From: Coffea arabica | Lineage: Eukaryota; Streptophyta; Magnoliopsida; Gentianales; Rubiaceae | Reading direction: 5' to 3' | Assembly: GCF_036785885.1 (NCBI RefSeq) | Contig: NC_092310.1 | Coordinates: forward strand, 6,572,001-6,636,000 | Length of the DNA stretch: 64,000 bases | Shown here: piece by piece, positions 48,656 through 60,432 of the stretch | How positions within the stretch are numbered: position 1 is the stretch's first letter | Layout of the letters: each line of letters begins with the position of its first letter | The notes under the pieces: generated by a model | What the model was told of the DNA's origin: nothing | Databases searched by the model: none | What the model saw: only the letters and a program-made list of their open reading frames with translations | Position numbers and translations under genes: made by a program

Positions 48656-50539
48656 TGACGGGTATTTTACATACATGCAAGTTAAAAAACCGAATTACAC
48701 CCGTTCACTGCAAGTATACAGGTCAACTAGTAGTTTAGGGTATATATCGGGTCGATCCCACAGGGAAGAGTGAACAATTACCGGTATTACTAAAGCTTCT
48801 CTATTATTTAGACTATCAATGAATTATAACAAATTTAATCTACTGAAATTATACAAAATAACAAATAAAAGCTCCTTAGGTTGTGGTATCCCTAACTACT
48901 CATGCAAGTGCTATATTTGGATCATTGAATACTACATCTAGGCTAGTTATGGTGTAATTTCCTTAAACATGTGAAACCTACTTTCGTAGTGAATCAACTA
49001 TACTCATAACTAATCCATACCTATTTTCATGGTTATGAAATTAGCTACAAGTTCATTTCTTCAATGAAATTACATGAAATGAATCACTAAAAACCACATA
49101 AGTGCACCTCTACTTTCGTGAGTGTACTCCCTATGTTTAGCACTTCTTGAACTAGTATTAAATCTCAATTTTCATTGCAGAAACAACACCTTAGATAATC
49201 ACAATTAATGGTACCAGATTAATCATGATTTAAAGAGCCAAAGTGCTAAATAACTTGCTCAAATCATAGCAAACAAATAACCAAATAATAAACACTAACA
49301 ATCATAGAAAGTTCAACCAAACCCAAGGCTTAAACTTTAGATACACATATTAAACACAAAATCCAGAACTTGTATATTAACTAAACTTGGAATCAAATAC
49401 AAAAGATAAAGAGTTTGGAAGGAATACAACCCTTGTCACATGAGCTTTCTTTCTTGCCTTCTTCATCCTCCATCTTCATCCTAATCTAGATAATAAACAA
49501 GAATGGAAAAGCTACACTACTCTATACTAAGCTAAACTAATATTAGGGAGATGAAAGAGCTACATTTCTGCAGACTCCAAGTTTCTCCCGTATGTCTCTC
49601 TCTCTTGCTCTGCTATGGACTCCCCTCTTGCTCTATCTCCTCTCTCCTCTCTTGCAATGAATTTGGCTCTTTTTTAATGATGAAAATGGTCAAGGAATGA
49701 AGCTTTACACTTTCTCCTTACAGCTGGTAATGTTTCTCACATGTCTAGCATCCCATGTGAGTTGGTGGAGGTGAAATTGAGTTTTCCGCGTAAAAAGCAG
49801 ACTTCTCTGACCACAATCCGGCCAGGAATCCGGCCACAAATCCGGCCAAATTCCGGCCGGATTGCTACAATAAATCTGGGCTGCTACAGTGATTCGAGCT
49901 GCTACAGTGCCTCGGATCCGTATGGATCCGAGCTCGGATCCACTAACCCAGAAACAACCGAGGGTTTGGATGAATAGTGGATCCGAGTGTGGATCACTTG
50001 CTCTGTTTTTTGCCCAACTTCAACCGATCTTTTCTTGATGTTAGAGGCTGAACCAGCTCATGTCTAAAACACGAAAGTTGTAGCCTTTTGACTTATCTTT
50101 CCAATGCATCAAGAATCACCTCATTTGGATCTGTGTAGGCTGAGATATGACTGAAATACCCTTGCCTGCTCCATGCCTTGTTCCAGTTTCGACCAATAGC
50201 AATTGACTCTGTACTTCGGCTTTTTGACCTGGAAAACCTTCAAACTGGATTCAGATGTCTTCACCAAAGTTGTAGATCTATCTCTTATCTTCAAATGGGT
50301 TAAAGAATCATCCCAATCCGATCATTGTAGCTCAAGTTATAGCCGAAATACGAAAATGTGTCAAAACTGTCAAAATACACAAAATCCACTAAAAAGTGAT
50401 AAAAACCTCATTTAATCACTTAAAAGCATTTTTCACCAATTATAGCCAAAATGAATCATTTTCTTCCAATAATATACCCAAAGTGACTAAAAATAATATA
50501 AAATATCATACAATTATTACGTAAATTAGTCACTTATCA
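48656..50539 (-). repeat. 5' LTR of Athila-like element 3
   Basis: 1884 bases. It has one more unit in the ATCCGGCC array (about 49817-49860) than the other LTR. The palindrome GGATCCGAGCTCGGATCC lies at 49924-49941. Confidence 0.92.
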
Positions 50540-50544
50540 ATTTT

Positions 50545-53060
50545 CATGGTCTCAAAGTGCTTCAATAAAAAGTGATGGCATATGGCTTACCAAGAATTGA
50601 GGAGAAACATGAAATTTGTGAAGGTTGTGAATTTGGCAAACAACACCGGCAACCATTTCCTAAAGAAGTTGCATAGTGAGCCAAAAAGATTTTGGAGCTG
50701 GTTCATACGGATATTTGTGGACCTATGAAAACAACTTCTCATGGAGGTAACAAATATTTCATTCTTTTCATTGATGATTTTTCAAGAATGACTTGGGTCT
50801 ATTTCATGAAAAAAAGAATCTGAGGTGTTTACAACTTTTAAGAAGTTCAAAAGCATTGTTGAAAATAGAGTGGATGTTACATCAAGAAGTTGAGGAGTGA
50901 TCGTGAGTAGAAGTACACCTCAAATGCATTTCAAGAATTTTGTGAAGATAAAGGCTTAAAAAGGCAGCTGACTGTTGGCTACACACCATAACAAAATGGA
51001 GTCTTGGAAAGAAAGAACCAAGCCGTGATGGTGATGGCAAAATCTATGTTACATGACAAAGGCTTGCTAAAAGAATATTTGCTCAATTGAAATCCTACAG
51101 AGGCCGTATGGAATCAAACACTAATTGAAACATGGAGTGGAAGGAAACCATCGGTGAAACACACAGAAAGTCTTTGGAAGCATTTGCTATGCTCAAATTC
51201 CAAAAGAAATGGGGTACAAGATTGAGGAAGTAAGTGAAAATGTATTTTTGCTGGTTATAACTCCAAGTCTAAAGGCTATAGATTGTTTAATTTGAAAACT
51301 AACAAAAGCATCATTAGTCAAGATGTTGTATCTGATGAAAATGCTGCTTGGAATTGGAATGAGAAAAAGATTCTGAAGCATGCTATTTATCATCATGAAG
51401 AAGATGCAAATTCAACAAATGACGAGAAAATGGTGATGATTCAAAACCAACAAGGAGTCCACTATCATCTCCAAGTTAATGTTCGAGTTCTCCGATCTCA
51501 ACTCTAAAGAAAATGAGGAGTTTGAGTGATGTTTATGCAAGATGCAATTTTTGCATCCTTGAGCCGGAAAATTCTGAAGAAGCATATGCAGAAAAGGATT
51601 AGAGAAAGGCAATGGAAGATGACATTTATGCAATTGAGAAGAACAAGACTTGGAAACTAGTTGAAAAATCTCAAGACAAGGAGATCATTGGTGTTAAGTG
51701 GAATTACAAGGTCAAACTAAATTTGGATGGTTCAATCCAAAAGAAGAAGGCAAGACTTGTTGCTAAGGGTTATTCACAGCAGCACTAGTTGCAAGATTTG
51801 GCACAATTAGAGCTCTTATTGCCATGGCAACCCGAAAAGGTTGGAATCTCTACCAACTTGATAGTAAATCTACCTTTTTGAATGCAGAATTGAAGGAAGA
51901 AGTGTATGTTCAACAACCTCAAGACTTTATCAAAGAAGGACAAGAAGACAAAGTATATAAGTTGAAGAAAGTGTTGTATGGAGTGAAACAAGTTCCAAGG
52001 GTTTGGTATTGCCAAATTGATCCCAATTTCAAGGAGTGAGGATTCAAGAAGAGTAAAAGTGAGCCAACCTTGTATGTGAAAACCCAAGGTAATTCAAACA
52101 TTCTCATTGTTGTTTTATATGTTGATGATTTGCTTTACACCAGTAACAATGAAAAGATGATTGCTGATTTAAAAAAAAAATGTAATGAAAAGATATGAAA
52201 TGAATGATATGGGATTGTTACATCATTTTCTTGGCATGGAGATTTGTCAATATGATGATGGAGCCTTTATTTGTCAAAAGAAATATGTTGAAAATATTCC
52301 TGTGAAATTTTGCATGGCATGGCTGATTGTAAACCTATGGCCACATCACTTGTTGTAAGCGAAAAATTTGTCAAAGAAGATGGTGAAAAAAAATGATTTC
52401 ACTTTGTATAGAAGTTTGGTGGGAAATTTGCTTTATCTCACAGCTACAAGGCCAGATATCATGTTTGCTTCAAGTTTATTGTCAAGGTTTATGCACAATC
52501 CTAGTCAATTACATTTTGGAGCAGCCAAAAGTGTGTTAAGATACATCAAAAGCACACTCAACTACAGCATTAAATTTAGCAAATGCGATACTTTAAATTT
52601 GCATGGTTATTATGATAGTGATTGGGGTGGATACCTTGATGATATGAAGAACACCTTAGGCTATTTTTTTCGTTTGGTTCTGGAGTATTTTCTTGGGCAT
52701 TAAAGAAGCAACAAAGTATGGCACAATTATCCACTGAAGCTGAATGTGTGTCCACAAGTTTGGCAACAGCACAAGTCATTTGGCATAGGAGAATTTTTGA
52801 AGACATTGGTGAGAAGCAAAAGGAAGCTACGGTAATGTTCTGTGACAACAAATCAACAACTGACACTGCCAAAAATCCAATTTATCATAGCAGAACTTGC
52901 CATTTTGCTATCAAGCACCATTTTATTCGATATGCAATTGAAGATGGTGAACTTGATTTGAAATTTTCAAAGAGTGAAAACTAAGTTGCAGACATCTTTA
53001 CCAAGGCACTTCCAAAAAAGAAGTTCAACTGTTTTCGAGAGGTGCTTGGAGTTCGAGAAC
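50545..53060 (+). pseudogene. copia integrase, reverse transcriptase and RNase H remnants
   Basis: Continues the copia polyprotein after the nested element. The integrase zinc region (CEGCEFGKQ) and core ([21 protein letters not shown]) are followed by reverse transcriptase blocks (GVKWNYKVKLNLDGS, LDSKSTFLNAELKEE) with the catalytic YVDDL intact near 52118. RNase H (ATRPDIMFA, CDNKST, RTCHFAIKHHFIR) ends near 53060. Multiple stops and frameshifts (for example near 50680, 50895, 51788, 52037, 52700) break it. It is not functional. Confidence 0.88.
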
Positions 53061-53080
53061 AGCACATTAAGAAGGGAATA

Positions 53081-53388
53081 TGTTAAATAATTTGCTGAAT
53101 CAATTCATTAGTTGGGAAGCTTGATTAATTACTTAGTAAGCAATTCAAATTAATGAGATAGTAGGCAAGAGAAATCTTCTCTATGCATCTAAAAGGTTGG
53201 AAATTAAGAAGGTTGTTGGTCAATGCGGTTGGAAATCTTCTCTATGCATTTGGAATGATTATTTACAACTATAAATTGATGTTGTATGCCCCAATGCAAT
53301 ATATGAGTGAAAGAAATGAAAGAAAGAAACAATTGAAACTAGTCTTGTTTCCAAATATTCTTATCAATTCTTGGCCTAATATCCAACA
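53081..53388 (+). repeat. 3' LTR of the copia element
   Basis: 308 bases, TGTTAAATAATTTGC...ATCCAACA, preceded by the short purine run AAGAAGGGAATA. It differs from the 5' LTR by many substitutions, indicating an older insertion than Athila-like element 3. Confidence 0.88.
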
Positions 53389-54174
53389 AATCACCATTTG
53401 TTAGAGTGTTATTTTGGTGGACACAGATTAATCCATGAATTGATTATAGCAAAAAAAAAAAATCATGGGCAAAAGAAATCTGTGGAACTTCTGATCGTCT
53501 ATATCAAAAAGTGGTCTTACTTCTTGGAGAGTAGGTTTTGCAGGAGCGATCAACTCTGCTTCCTTGTGTCTCACTAAAAATTGCATTGCCATTCTTCTTT
53601 TTTCTTTTTGGCCAACTAGGAAGGGGGTTTTGGGGGGTGTTGGGCGGATCACAAGGGCCGGGGGATGTTAGTATTGCAAAATAATTGAAACTTTTGTGGG
53701 TTTGGTACTACTAAGTCTTGTCATGTCTTCTCATATTCATACAAATTTCAAGTGACGGAAGGAAAATGTACTCTGAATCCTCTATCTCATTTCCGGTTTC
53801 AGTCTCTATCTGACCTTTATTTTCTTGCCATTCCGGAGTCCCGGTATATCCATTATATACCAGAATAGAGTTGCAAGAAAAATTAAACATGATAAAAAAA
53901 AATCAAGATAGAGATTAAAACAAAAAATCGAACAATAGAAAAGTAGGGTGACAACCGAAACCAGAAATGAGATAGAGCATTCAAAACTAGGAAATGGCGC
54001 CTGCCCTATTACTAGTTCTACATAAGGACTATGTGCCGCGAATTTCAGCCTATAGCACGGGACTAGGCAAGAGAACCTAACAGTACTGATAATTCACGAT
54101 CATGGCTGGCTGAAATATCTTACCATTAAACACGTTTTCTTGTAATCTTACGAATAGTATGTATGTTTTGGTGC
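53389..54174 (+). repeat. segmental duplication copy B, part 3
   Basis: Matches 14707-15499 of copy A from AATCACCAT to the LINE target GTATGTTTTGGTGC (54161-54174). It carries the second inverted BAHD copy. Only GCGAT-like bases continue after the LINE at 59630. Confidence 0.85.
53420..54080 (-). pseudogene. inverted truncated BAHD copy (promoter + start of exon 1), copy B
   Basis: Minus-strand repeat of the BAHD promoter (54080-53593) and about 55 codons of exon 1 from ATG 53592 (MAMQFLVRHKEAELIAPAKP), ending at NQFMD. The T-run that breaks copy A is much shorter here. The catalytic part is missing, so it cannot encode an enzyme. Confidence 0.85.
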
Positions 54175-54243
54175 CACACCGGCACCACTGACGGCTCGCG
54201 ATCCACATGAAAGGCTGGCAACCATTTAAACACTCTCATTGGC

Positions 54244-55203
54244 ATGCCATGGATGTACCAGATTCCCCGAAGCCAGACCTTATGGAAGTTGCCGGTTCAC
54301 TATTTTAACAAGGAATGCCTTTTCCAAATCGTTAGCTGCTTGGGTAAACCGTTGTTTATGGATGCGGCTACGGCGTCGGGAGTTCGTCCGAGCGTGGCCA
54401 GGGTTTGTGTCGAATTAGACCTGCTTCAAGAGTTCCCTGGAAGGATTTGGATTAGTAATGGTGAGCATGGTGGGTTTTGGCAGCAATTTATTCCGGAGCA
54501 GGTTCCTAAGTATTGTAGTCATTGCTTTAAGCAAGGCCATGATAAGGACATGTGCCATGTCCTCCACCCAGCTCTGCGGGCGGTCAGGGAGGAGAAGGGG
54601 GTTGATCGCACAAAGGCTGTGAGGGCTGTTGGAGTGCCTTCGGGGTTGGGATCACAGCAGTGCTGCGATGATCAGGAGGGCTCTGTACGGGAGGATCCCA
54701 GGGTGGACGCACAAGTTGTGGAGGATACGAGCGCTGTTTCTGGTAGAGCTCCTATGGAGAACCCGTAGCTCCTTCAGGGTGTGGGCGACAGCATGTCGTC
54801 GGTGACAGCTGACCCTGCTGGGCAGCATACGCCTCTTGGGATTTTAGCGGATGGGTCAGTGGGTGTGCAGGAGGCAGTTCCAGCTTCTCTGCAGCAGCGG
54901 GATGATGCTGTGAATTTGCAGCAGATAGCGGAGGTACCAGCTCAGAATTTGACTGATGGCTGCCCCGCCATGAGCTGTCCAACTGGTGCGGACCCTCTCC
55001 AGCAAGCAATGCAACAGTCTGGTGCGGTTGAGGTCCAGTTGGAGGTTGGTCATGCAGACGTTATTGCGGCAGATCTGGTGAACGTGGACGTAGCAAGGGT
55101 GGTGGCAAGCACGAGGGAGGAGGAATTGTCAGAGGGGAGGCTGGCGGAGGGGGGGCTCGAGGCAGCAGAGGCGGAGCAAGGGGCTGGGAGTTTATCGCCG
55201 TGA
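54244..55203 (+). pseudogene. LINE ORF1 remnant (DUF4283/zinc-knuckle type)
   Basis: From 54244 the frame reads FNKECLFQIVSCLGKPLFMD, typical of plant LINE ORF1, and then the zinc knuckle CSHCFKQGHDKDMC (CX2CX4HX4C). A stop at 54766 precedes a Gln/Ala-rich tail that stays open to 55203. The N-terminal RNA-binding half is missing because of 5' truncation. Confidence 0.75.
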
Positions 55204-55423
55204 GGGCAATTGGAAGGTCAGCATTGTGAGCCTAATTCTTTGGTTATTGATATTTTTAATTTGGATCCTATAATTCAACGTGTTCAAGAAACGGGTACAA
55301 AGGGGGAGGAGCTTAAATTGTTCCACAAAAATAGGCCGAAGGGTGCTCGCCCCCTGGCCCCGAGTGATCGGTCTCTACGCTTTAAGACGAAAGTCTCCTC
55401 TAACTCATTTGTTGCCTTGTCTC

Positions 55424-58400
55424 ATGATTAATTTCTTATTTTGGAATATTCGGGGTATCTCATGTACTCCAAACTTTCGTAGGATAAAACGGATGATTGA
55501 TGAGTTCTCTATTCCTATAGTGGCTATTTGAGAGCCTAAGGTATTACCGCGTGACATTCATGTGATTGAAACGCGGCTCAAGATGGATAGTTGGATTGTG
55601 AATAATGAGGGTTCTATTTGGGTGTTTTTTCGGAACTCATTTATTTGTAGCGTTGTGGGAGAGTCCTCTCAGCACTTGTCTCTTAAAATTAGCTCTCAGC
55701 TTCTGTCAGGTCCAGTTTATTTTTCTTTTATCCATGCAAAATGCACTGAGCAGGAACGCACATTGCTTTGGTCGGCATTGTTAGCGGAAAATCCGGTGGA
55801 ATCCCCCTGGATGTTGGTAGGGGATTTCAATGTCATAGTTAGCGCGGAGGAAAAGCGGGGTGGCGTACCCTTCCGAGCAGAGGAAGGAGTGGAGTTTAGA
55901 ACATTCATGTCAATGGCTGGTGTTTCTGACGCTGGTTTTTCGGGGTCCCCCTTTACATGGTTTAATAATAGGGGGCTGGCTTGTATTTGGAAACGTCTAG
56001 ACCGAATGCTTGTTAATCAGACAGCTCTTCTCTCGGGGGTTCATTTTCGGGTTCAACATCTAGGAAGGGAGCCATCGGATCACGCTCCGCTTCTACTCTC
56101 AACTTCGACAAGGCTCGATAACAAGTCTAAGCCCTTTAGATTCTTGAACATTTGGACGTCAAAGCTTGAGCTGCTGGATGTCATTAGGAAAAGTTGGGCA
56201 GTTCCTTGTCCTGGTCGGCCATTGCAACGTTTGGTTGCTAAACTACGAATTGTTAAACGGGACATACAGGTTTGGTCCCGGGAGGAGTTTGATAATATTT
56301 TTGATGCGGTGAAGCGGGCCGAAGACACAGTTGCATTTGCTGAGGATGCATTTGACAACGAGCCGTCTTAGCCGCATTGGGTCGCACTTCAGGAAGCTCG
56401 GGCTGAATTGAGGAGGGCTCTGGTAAGAGAAGAAGGGTATTGGAAGCAAAAGGCACGGGTAAAATGGCTTAAGGATGGGGACAAAAACTCAAAGTACTTT
56501 CATTCGGTAGTGGCGGAGAGAAGAGCTAAGTCGATCATACATTGAATTAAGAATGGCCAAGGGGAGTGGATATCGGATGAAGGTCAGGTCTCTGCAGTCG
56601 CAGTGGAGTTCTTTAAGGCCTTGCTCATGGCTGAGCCTGCCGGGGGGCCTTCAAATATATTGGACGTGATCCCTAAGGTTGTCTCTGATGCCCAAAACGC
56701 TGACCTAGTGCAGGATCCATCTCGTGATGAGATAAGAGAGGTGGTATTTGCGATGGATGGGGAGAGTGCGGCTGGTCCAGATGGTTTTACAGGTATGTTC
56801 TTTACCTTTGCGTGGGAGGTGGTAGGTGACGATTTATGTGAAGTAGTGCTTAGCTTCTTTTGTGGGCATGAGTTGTCGAAGAGTATTTCCACAACGTTGA
56901 TTATGCTGCTTCCCAAGGTCAATTTTCCTCAAGACTTTAGTCAATTTCGACCGATAAGTCTTTGTAACTTCGTCAATAAAGTTATCTCGAAACTTTTGGC
57001 GGTTCGCCTAGCAAAAGTGCTGCCGAGTATTATCTCCCCTCAACAAAGTGGTTTTGTCAAGGGTAGGCAAATTTTTGATAATTTTTTGTTGGCCCAGGAG
57101 TTGGTATCTGATAGTCGGCGGGCGAATAGAGGGGGAAATGTGGTGCTGAAACTGGATATGGCCAAGGCTTATGACAGAGTCTCTTGGCCTTTTTTGTTAC
57201 AAGTGTTACGTAGGTTTGGGTTTGGAGAGATGTGGATTGATATGATTTGGAGGCTGATTTCGAATGTGTGGTTTTCAGTTATAGTCAATGGTGCGCCACA
57301 AGGTTTCTTCAAATCTAGTCGTGGGCTGCGACAGGGGGATCCTATTTCCCCATCTCTGATCGTGATCAGTGCCGAAGTCCTCTCTCGCCTTTTGAATTCG
57401 CTGCTGTATTCCAGGAACTTTATGCCTTTTGGGGTCTCACAGGGTTGCCCAAATATTACCCATTTGGCATATGCTGATGATGTGATCATCTTTACTAGTG
57501 GGCTGAAGAGGTCGGTGCGTTTAGTGATGAAGGTGCTTGACGATTATGCTTCGGTTTCAGGACAGCAGGTGAATCACCATAAGAGCTGTTTCTTGTCTCA
57601 TGGTAATTGCCCCAGAAGGAGGAAACGAATGGTTGGTGACATCACTGGGTTCCAATCCAGGGAGTTTCCGGTTAAGTACTTGGGTTGCCCCTTATACGTT
57701 GGGCGGAGGAAGAAATGTTATTTCTCAGACATTTGTGATTCGATTATGAGCAGGGTGCTATCGTGGAAAGAGAGGTTGTTGTCACACGGTGGTAAGTTGG
57801 TCCTGATCCGGATTGTGTTATCTTTTATGGCTATCCATATGCTTGCGGCATCAACTCCTCCCAAAGCCATCTTTGGGATGTTGGAGAGGATCTTTGCTAT
57901 CTTCCTGTGGGGCTCCTCTGAGGGTGGGCCACGGTTCCACTGGATAAAATGGGAGCAGTTATGCAAGCCATATGCTAGGGGAGGTACAGGTTTACGGTCG
58001 TTGAGGCATGTGTTTGAGGCTTTCTCAATGAAACTATGGTGGCAGCTCAGGTTGCGGCAGTCCTTATGGGCTGAGTTTATGCATTGCAAGTACTGTCCCG
58101 GCTCTCACCCTTGCTTTGCAGACGTCACCCAGGGGTGTTCGTGGACTTGGAAGCGAATGATATCTATTCATGGGGATGCGGAGCAACAGATACACTGGGT
58201 TCTGTTCAGCGGATCTGTAAGTTTTTGGCATGATAATTGGTTAGGGCATGGCCCGTTATGTCGTCAAGTGGATACCTTCCAGGAAACGATGGTCTCCGAT
58301 TTCGTCGAGCATGGACAGTGGAATATGCAGCGGTTAAGCGCTGTACTGCCCAGTTGGTGGGTGGGACAGATTTTGAAAGTTGATCCTCCCTCTAGTGCAC

Positions 58401-59550
58401 TCTCCGACAAAATGGTCTGGTCTCCCAGTACCTCAGGGGAGTTCTCCATAGCGTCGGCCTTCCAAATTGCTCAAGGAGTTGGCAACAGTTCTTGCCTATA
58501 CTCCTCAATTTGGCTCCAGGGATTGCCGATTAACATTTCCTTTTCATGCTGCGGGTGTTGGCTGCCAGACTGCCAGTAATGGATAGCTTACAGAAGCTTG
58601 GGGTGCACGGCCCGTCTCGATGCTTTTGCTGTTCAAACCCTTGCCAGGAGACACTAGATCACATCTTTTGCACTGGGGAGGTTGCACGCAGAGTCTGGGA
58701 GCATTTTGAAGTGGTGGTTGGAGGGTTTAGTGCTTCCTCTACGATACGACATAAGGTGATTAGTTGGTGGTTGAAATCGAGTCGAAACCAGTATCTTCAG
58801 TATCTCCTTCGGTTATTGCCTTCTCTGATCTGTTGGAACTTGTGGAAAATGCGGAATAAATTTGTGTTTGAGGGTCAGCTTCTGCCTGCTGCACTCGTCT
58901 GCCACAGCATCTTTGGGGATCTACGGGACCTGTTTCATCTCAAATTTAAGCATACTCTTATCCCTAGACATGAGTGGCCGAGCTTCTTTACTGCTATGGC
59001 TGGATGGGTAAGAAGATATCATGTGCTAATCGTTCGGTAGAGATCCCCGGCACAGTCGGTGGTGAAGCTAAACTCCGATGGTTGCTCTAGGGGTAATCCT
59101 GGCAAGAGTGGAGGAGGAGGAGTGATTCGGTGTGGTGAAGGGAGGTTTCTTCTAGGGTACTCGTGCTTCTTTGGGGAGCTAATGAGTCTCCATGCAGAAG
59201 TGAAGGCGCTTCTTTATGGGGTTCGGTTGGCTCTGGATCGGGGGAACTGAGATTTGCACGTAGAATCGGATTCTTTGGTGCTCGTTCAGATTATCCGGGG
59301 CTCAGCACGGTGCCCATGGCAGTTGCAAAGGGAGGTACAGGAACTGTTGGACGCTAGACGATTTATTAGAGAGATCTCCCATTGTTTTCGGGAAGCAAAT
59401 AAGCCTGCAGACAGACTTTCAAATGTAGGGGTGGACTCTGGGATAACTTCGACGTATGAGGCATTCGGGGAGTTGCCTAGATTAGTGAGAGGTGATCTCA
59501 CACTTGACCGGATGGGCCTTCCGAGTGTTCGTAGAAGTAGGGTTAGATAG
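55424..59550 (+). pseudogene. LINE ORF2: endonuclease, reverse transcriptase, RNase H
   Basis: ATG 55424 starts an endonuclease of the APE type (FLFWNIRGI; GDFNVI near 55820; SDHAPLL near 56080). Stops lie at 55529 and 56369. Reverse transcriptase (56603-58579) keeps SPQQSGFVKG, KLDMAKAYDRV and the catalytic YADDV near 57470. A frameshift at about 58545 leads into a zf-RVT-like region (CFCCSNPCQETLDHIF) and an RNase H domain (LNSDGCSRGNPG; ESDSLVLV) with stops at 59038 and 59248. It is one lineage of plant L1 with a C-terminal RNase H. The several stops mean it is dead. Confidence 0.9.
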
Positions 59551-59630
59551 GTCGTTGGGTGTTTTGTGTCCTTTTCGCAGCATGAGTAATAAAGTCTCTT
59601 TTCCTTAAAAAAAAAAGTATGTTTTGGTGC

Positions 59631-60432
59631 GATGCAATGGTTTGGCAAACCAAATTTAGACGCAAAATGTCAGAATTAAGCTCTTTATGTTTTCAACCAT
59701 AATGGAAATTGTTGCCAAATCTTTGAAAACAACTACATCGAGGATGAAGTGCAGCACTAATGATGCTTCTAAAGGCAGCTAAGCCATCAATCTACTTATC
59801 CTAAAAGGGCTAAGTATATCTTTTTTCCATCTCATTGTTGATGTCACATTTTTACATTTTCTATTGCTTCAAAAAAAGAGTCATTTCTCCAAAGTCAAAA
59901 AAGGTTTTAGTTGATTCTTAAATTTTCCATTCAAAAAAGTAACTTTTCGGAATTTAAGAAGCAAGGAGGGGGAAGGGAGATCTACTTTGAATTAATTGAT
60001 CACAATTTTCTATTTATTTAAATTCCCAAATACCACTATTATTTCGTGATGGTAAAAACAAATGTCCCATATGAAATTACTACTTTGGACGACCTATACC
60101 TAAAGGCCAATGAAGTTAAACATTCTCTTTGAAATAGTCAGTGTTTTCTTTTTCTTTTTTTTTTAAAAAAAATCCCATATGCAGGGAAAGGATGCCACCT
60201 CTTAAATTTATTAGTGACAATAATTCGAAAAAAAAAAGAGGGATATAGACCTTACATCCAGTACATCAAAGAGACGAGAATAGAAATAAGAGCACTATTC
60301 CTTTGCAATAAATGAATGAAGAGTTGGTAAACCAATAATAGCTAGTTGTATAACCAATACTAAGCCATTGTTGACCTGTGATATCACAAAAATATCGTAA
60401 ATAAGTAACATGTTATTTTTATTATCAGATAG
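59631..60432. other. AT-rich spacer, nothing recognised
   Basis: Follows the LINE target duplication. Homology with copy A ends within a few bases (GCGAT). No supportable frame, RNA gene or repeat partner. Confidence 0.45.

Larger units (their letters stand above)
42022..50539 (-). mobile_element. Athila-like non-autonomous LTR retrotransposon (element 3, young)
   Basis: Minus-strand element of 8518 bases. The LTRs at 42022-43881 and 48656-50539 run TGACGGG...CACTTATCA on the + strand. The 5-base target duplication is ATTTT (42017-42021 and 50540-50544). The primer site on the minus strand, TGGCGCCGTTGCCGGGGA (48649-48632), matches the tRNA-Asp site known from Athila. The polypurine tract lies at 43882-43896. 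The LTRs are nearly identical apart from a 24-base copy-number difference in an ATCCGGCC array, so insertion is recent. The only coding region is a gag-derived frame. Confidence 0.92.
40202..53388 (+). mobile_element. Ty1/copia retrotransposon, decayed, with nested Athila-like element
   Basis: The 5' LTR (40202-40502) and 3' LTR (53081-53388, TGTTAAATAA...CCAACA) are about 300 bases each. The target duplication is AATTA/AATCA (40197-40201, 53389-53393), and the single site is kept in copy A near 14710. A primer site like TTGGTATCAGAGC (here TTAGTATTAGAGC, 40506) follows the 5' LTR. Order of domains is gag, protease, integrase, reverse transcriptase, RNase H, as in copia. The element is split at 42021 by an 8.5-kb insertion. 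Confidence 0.9.
54175..59616 (+). mobile_element. L1-type LINE, 5'-truncated
   Basis: It is flanked by a perfect 14-base target duplication GTATGTTTTGGTGC (54161-54174 and 59617-59630) and ends in AATAAAGTCTC...poly(A) at 59590-59616. ORF1 lacks its beginning. ORF2 has endonuclease, reverse transcriptase, zinc-binding and RNase H parts. It is GC-richer than its surroundings, which stands out in this AT-rich window. Confidence 0.93.
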
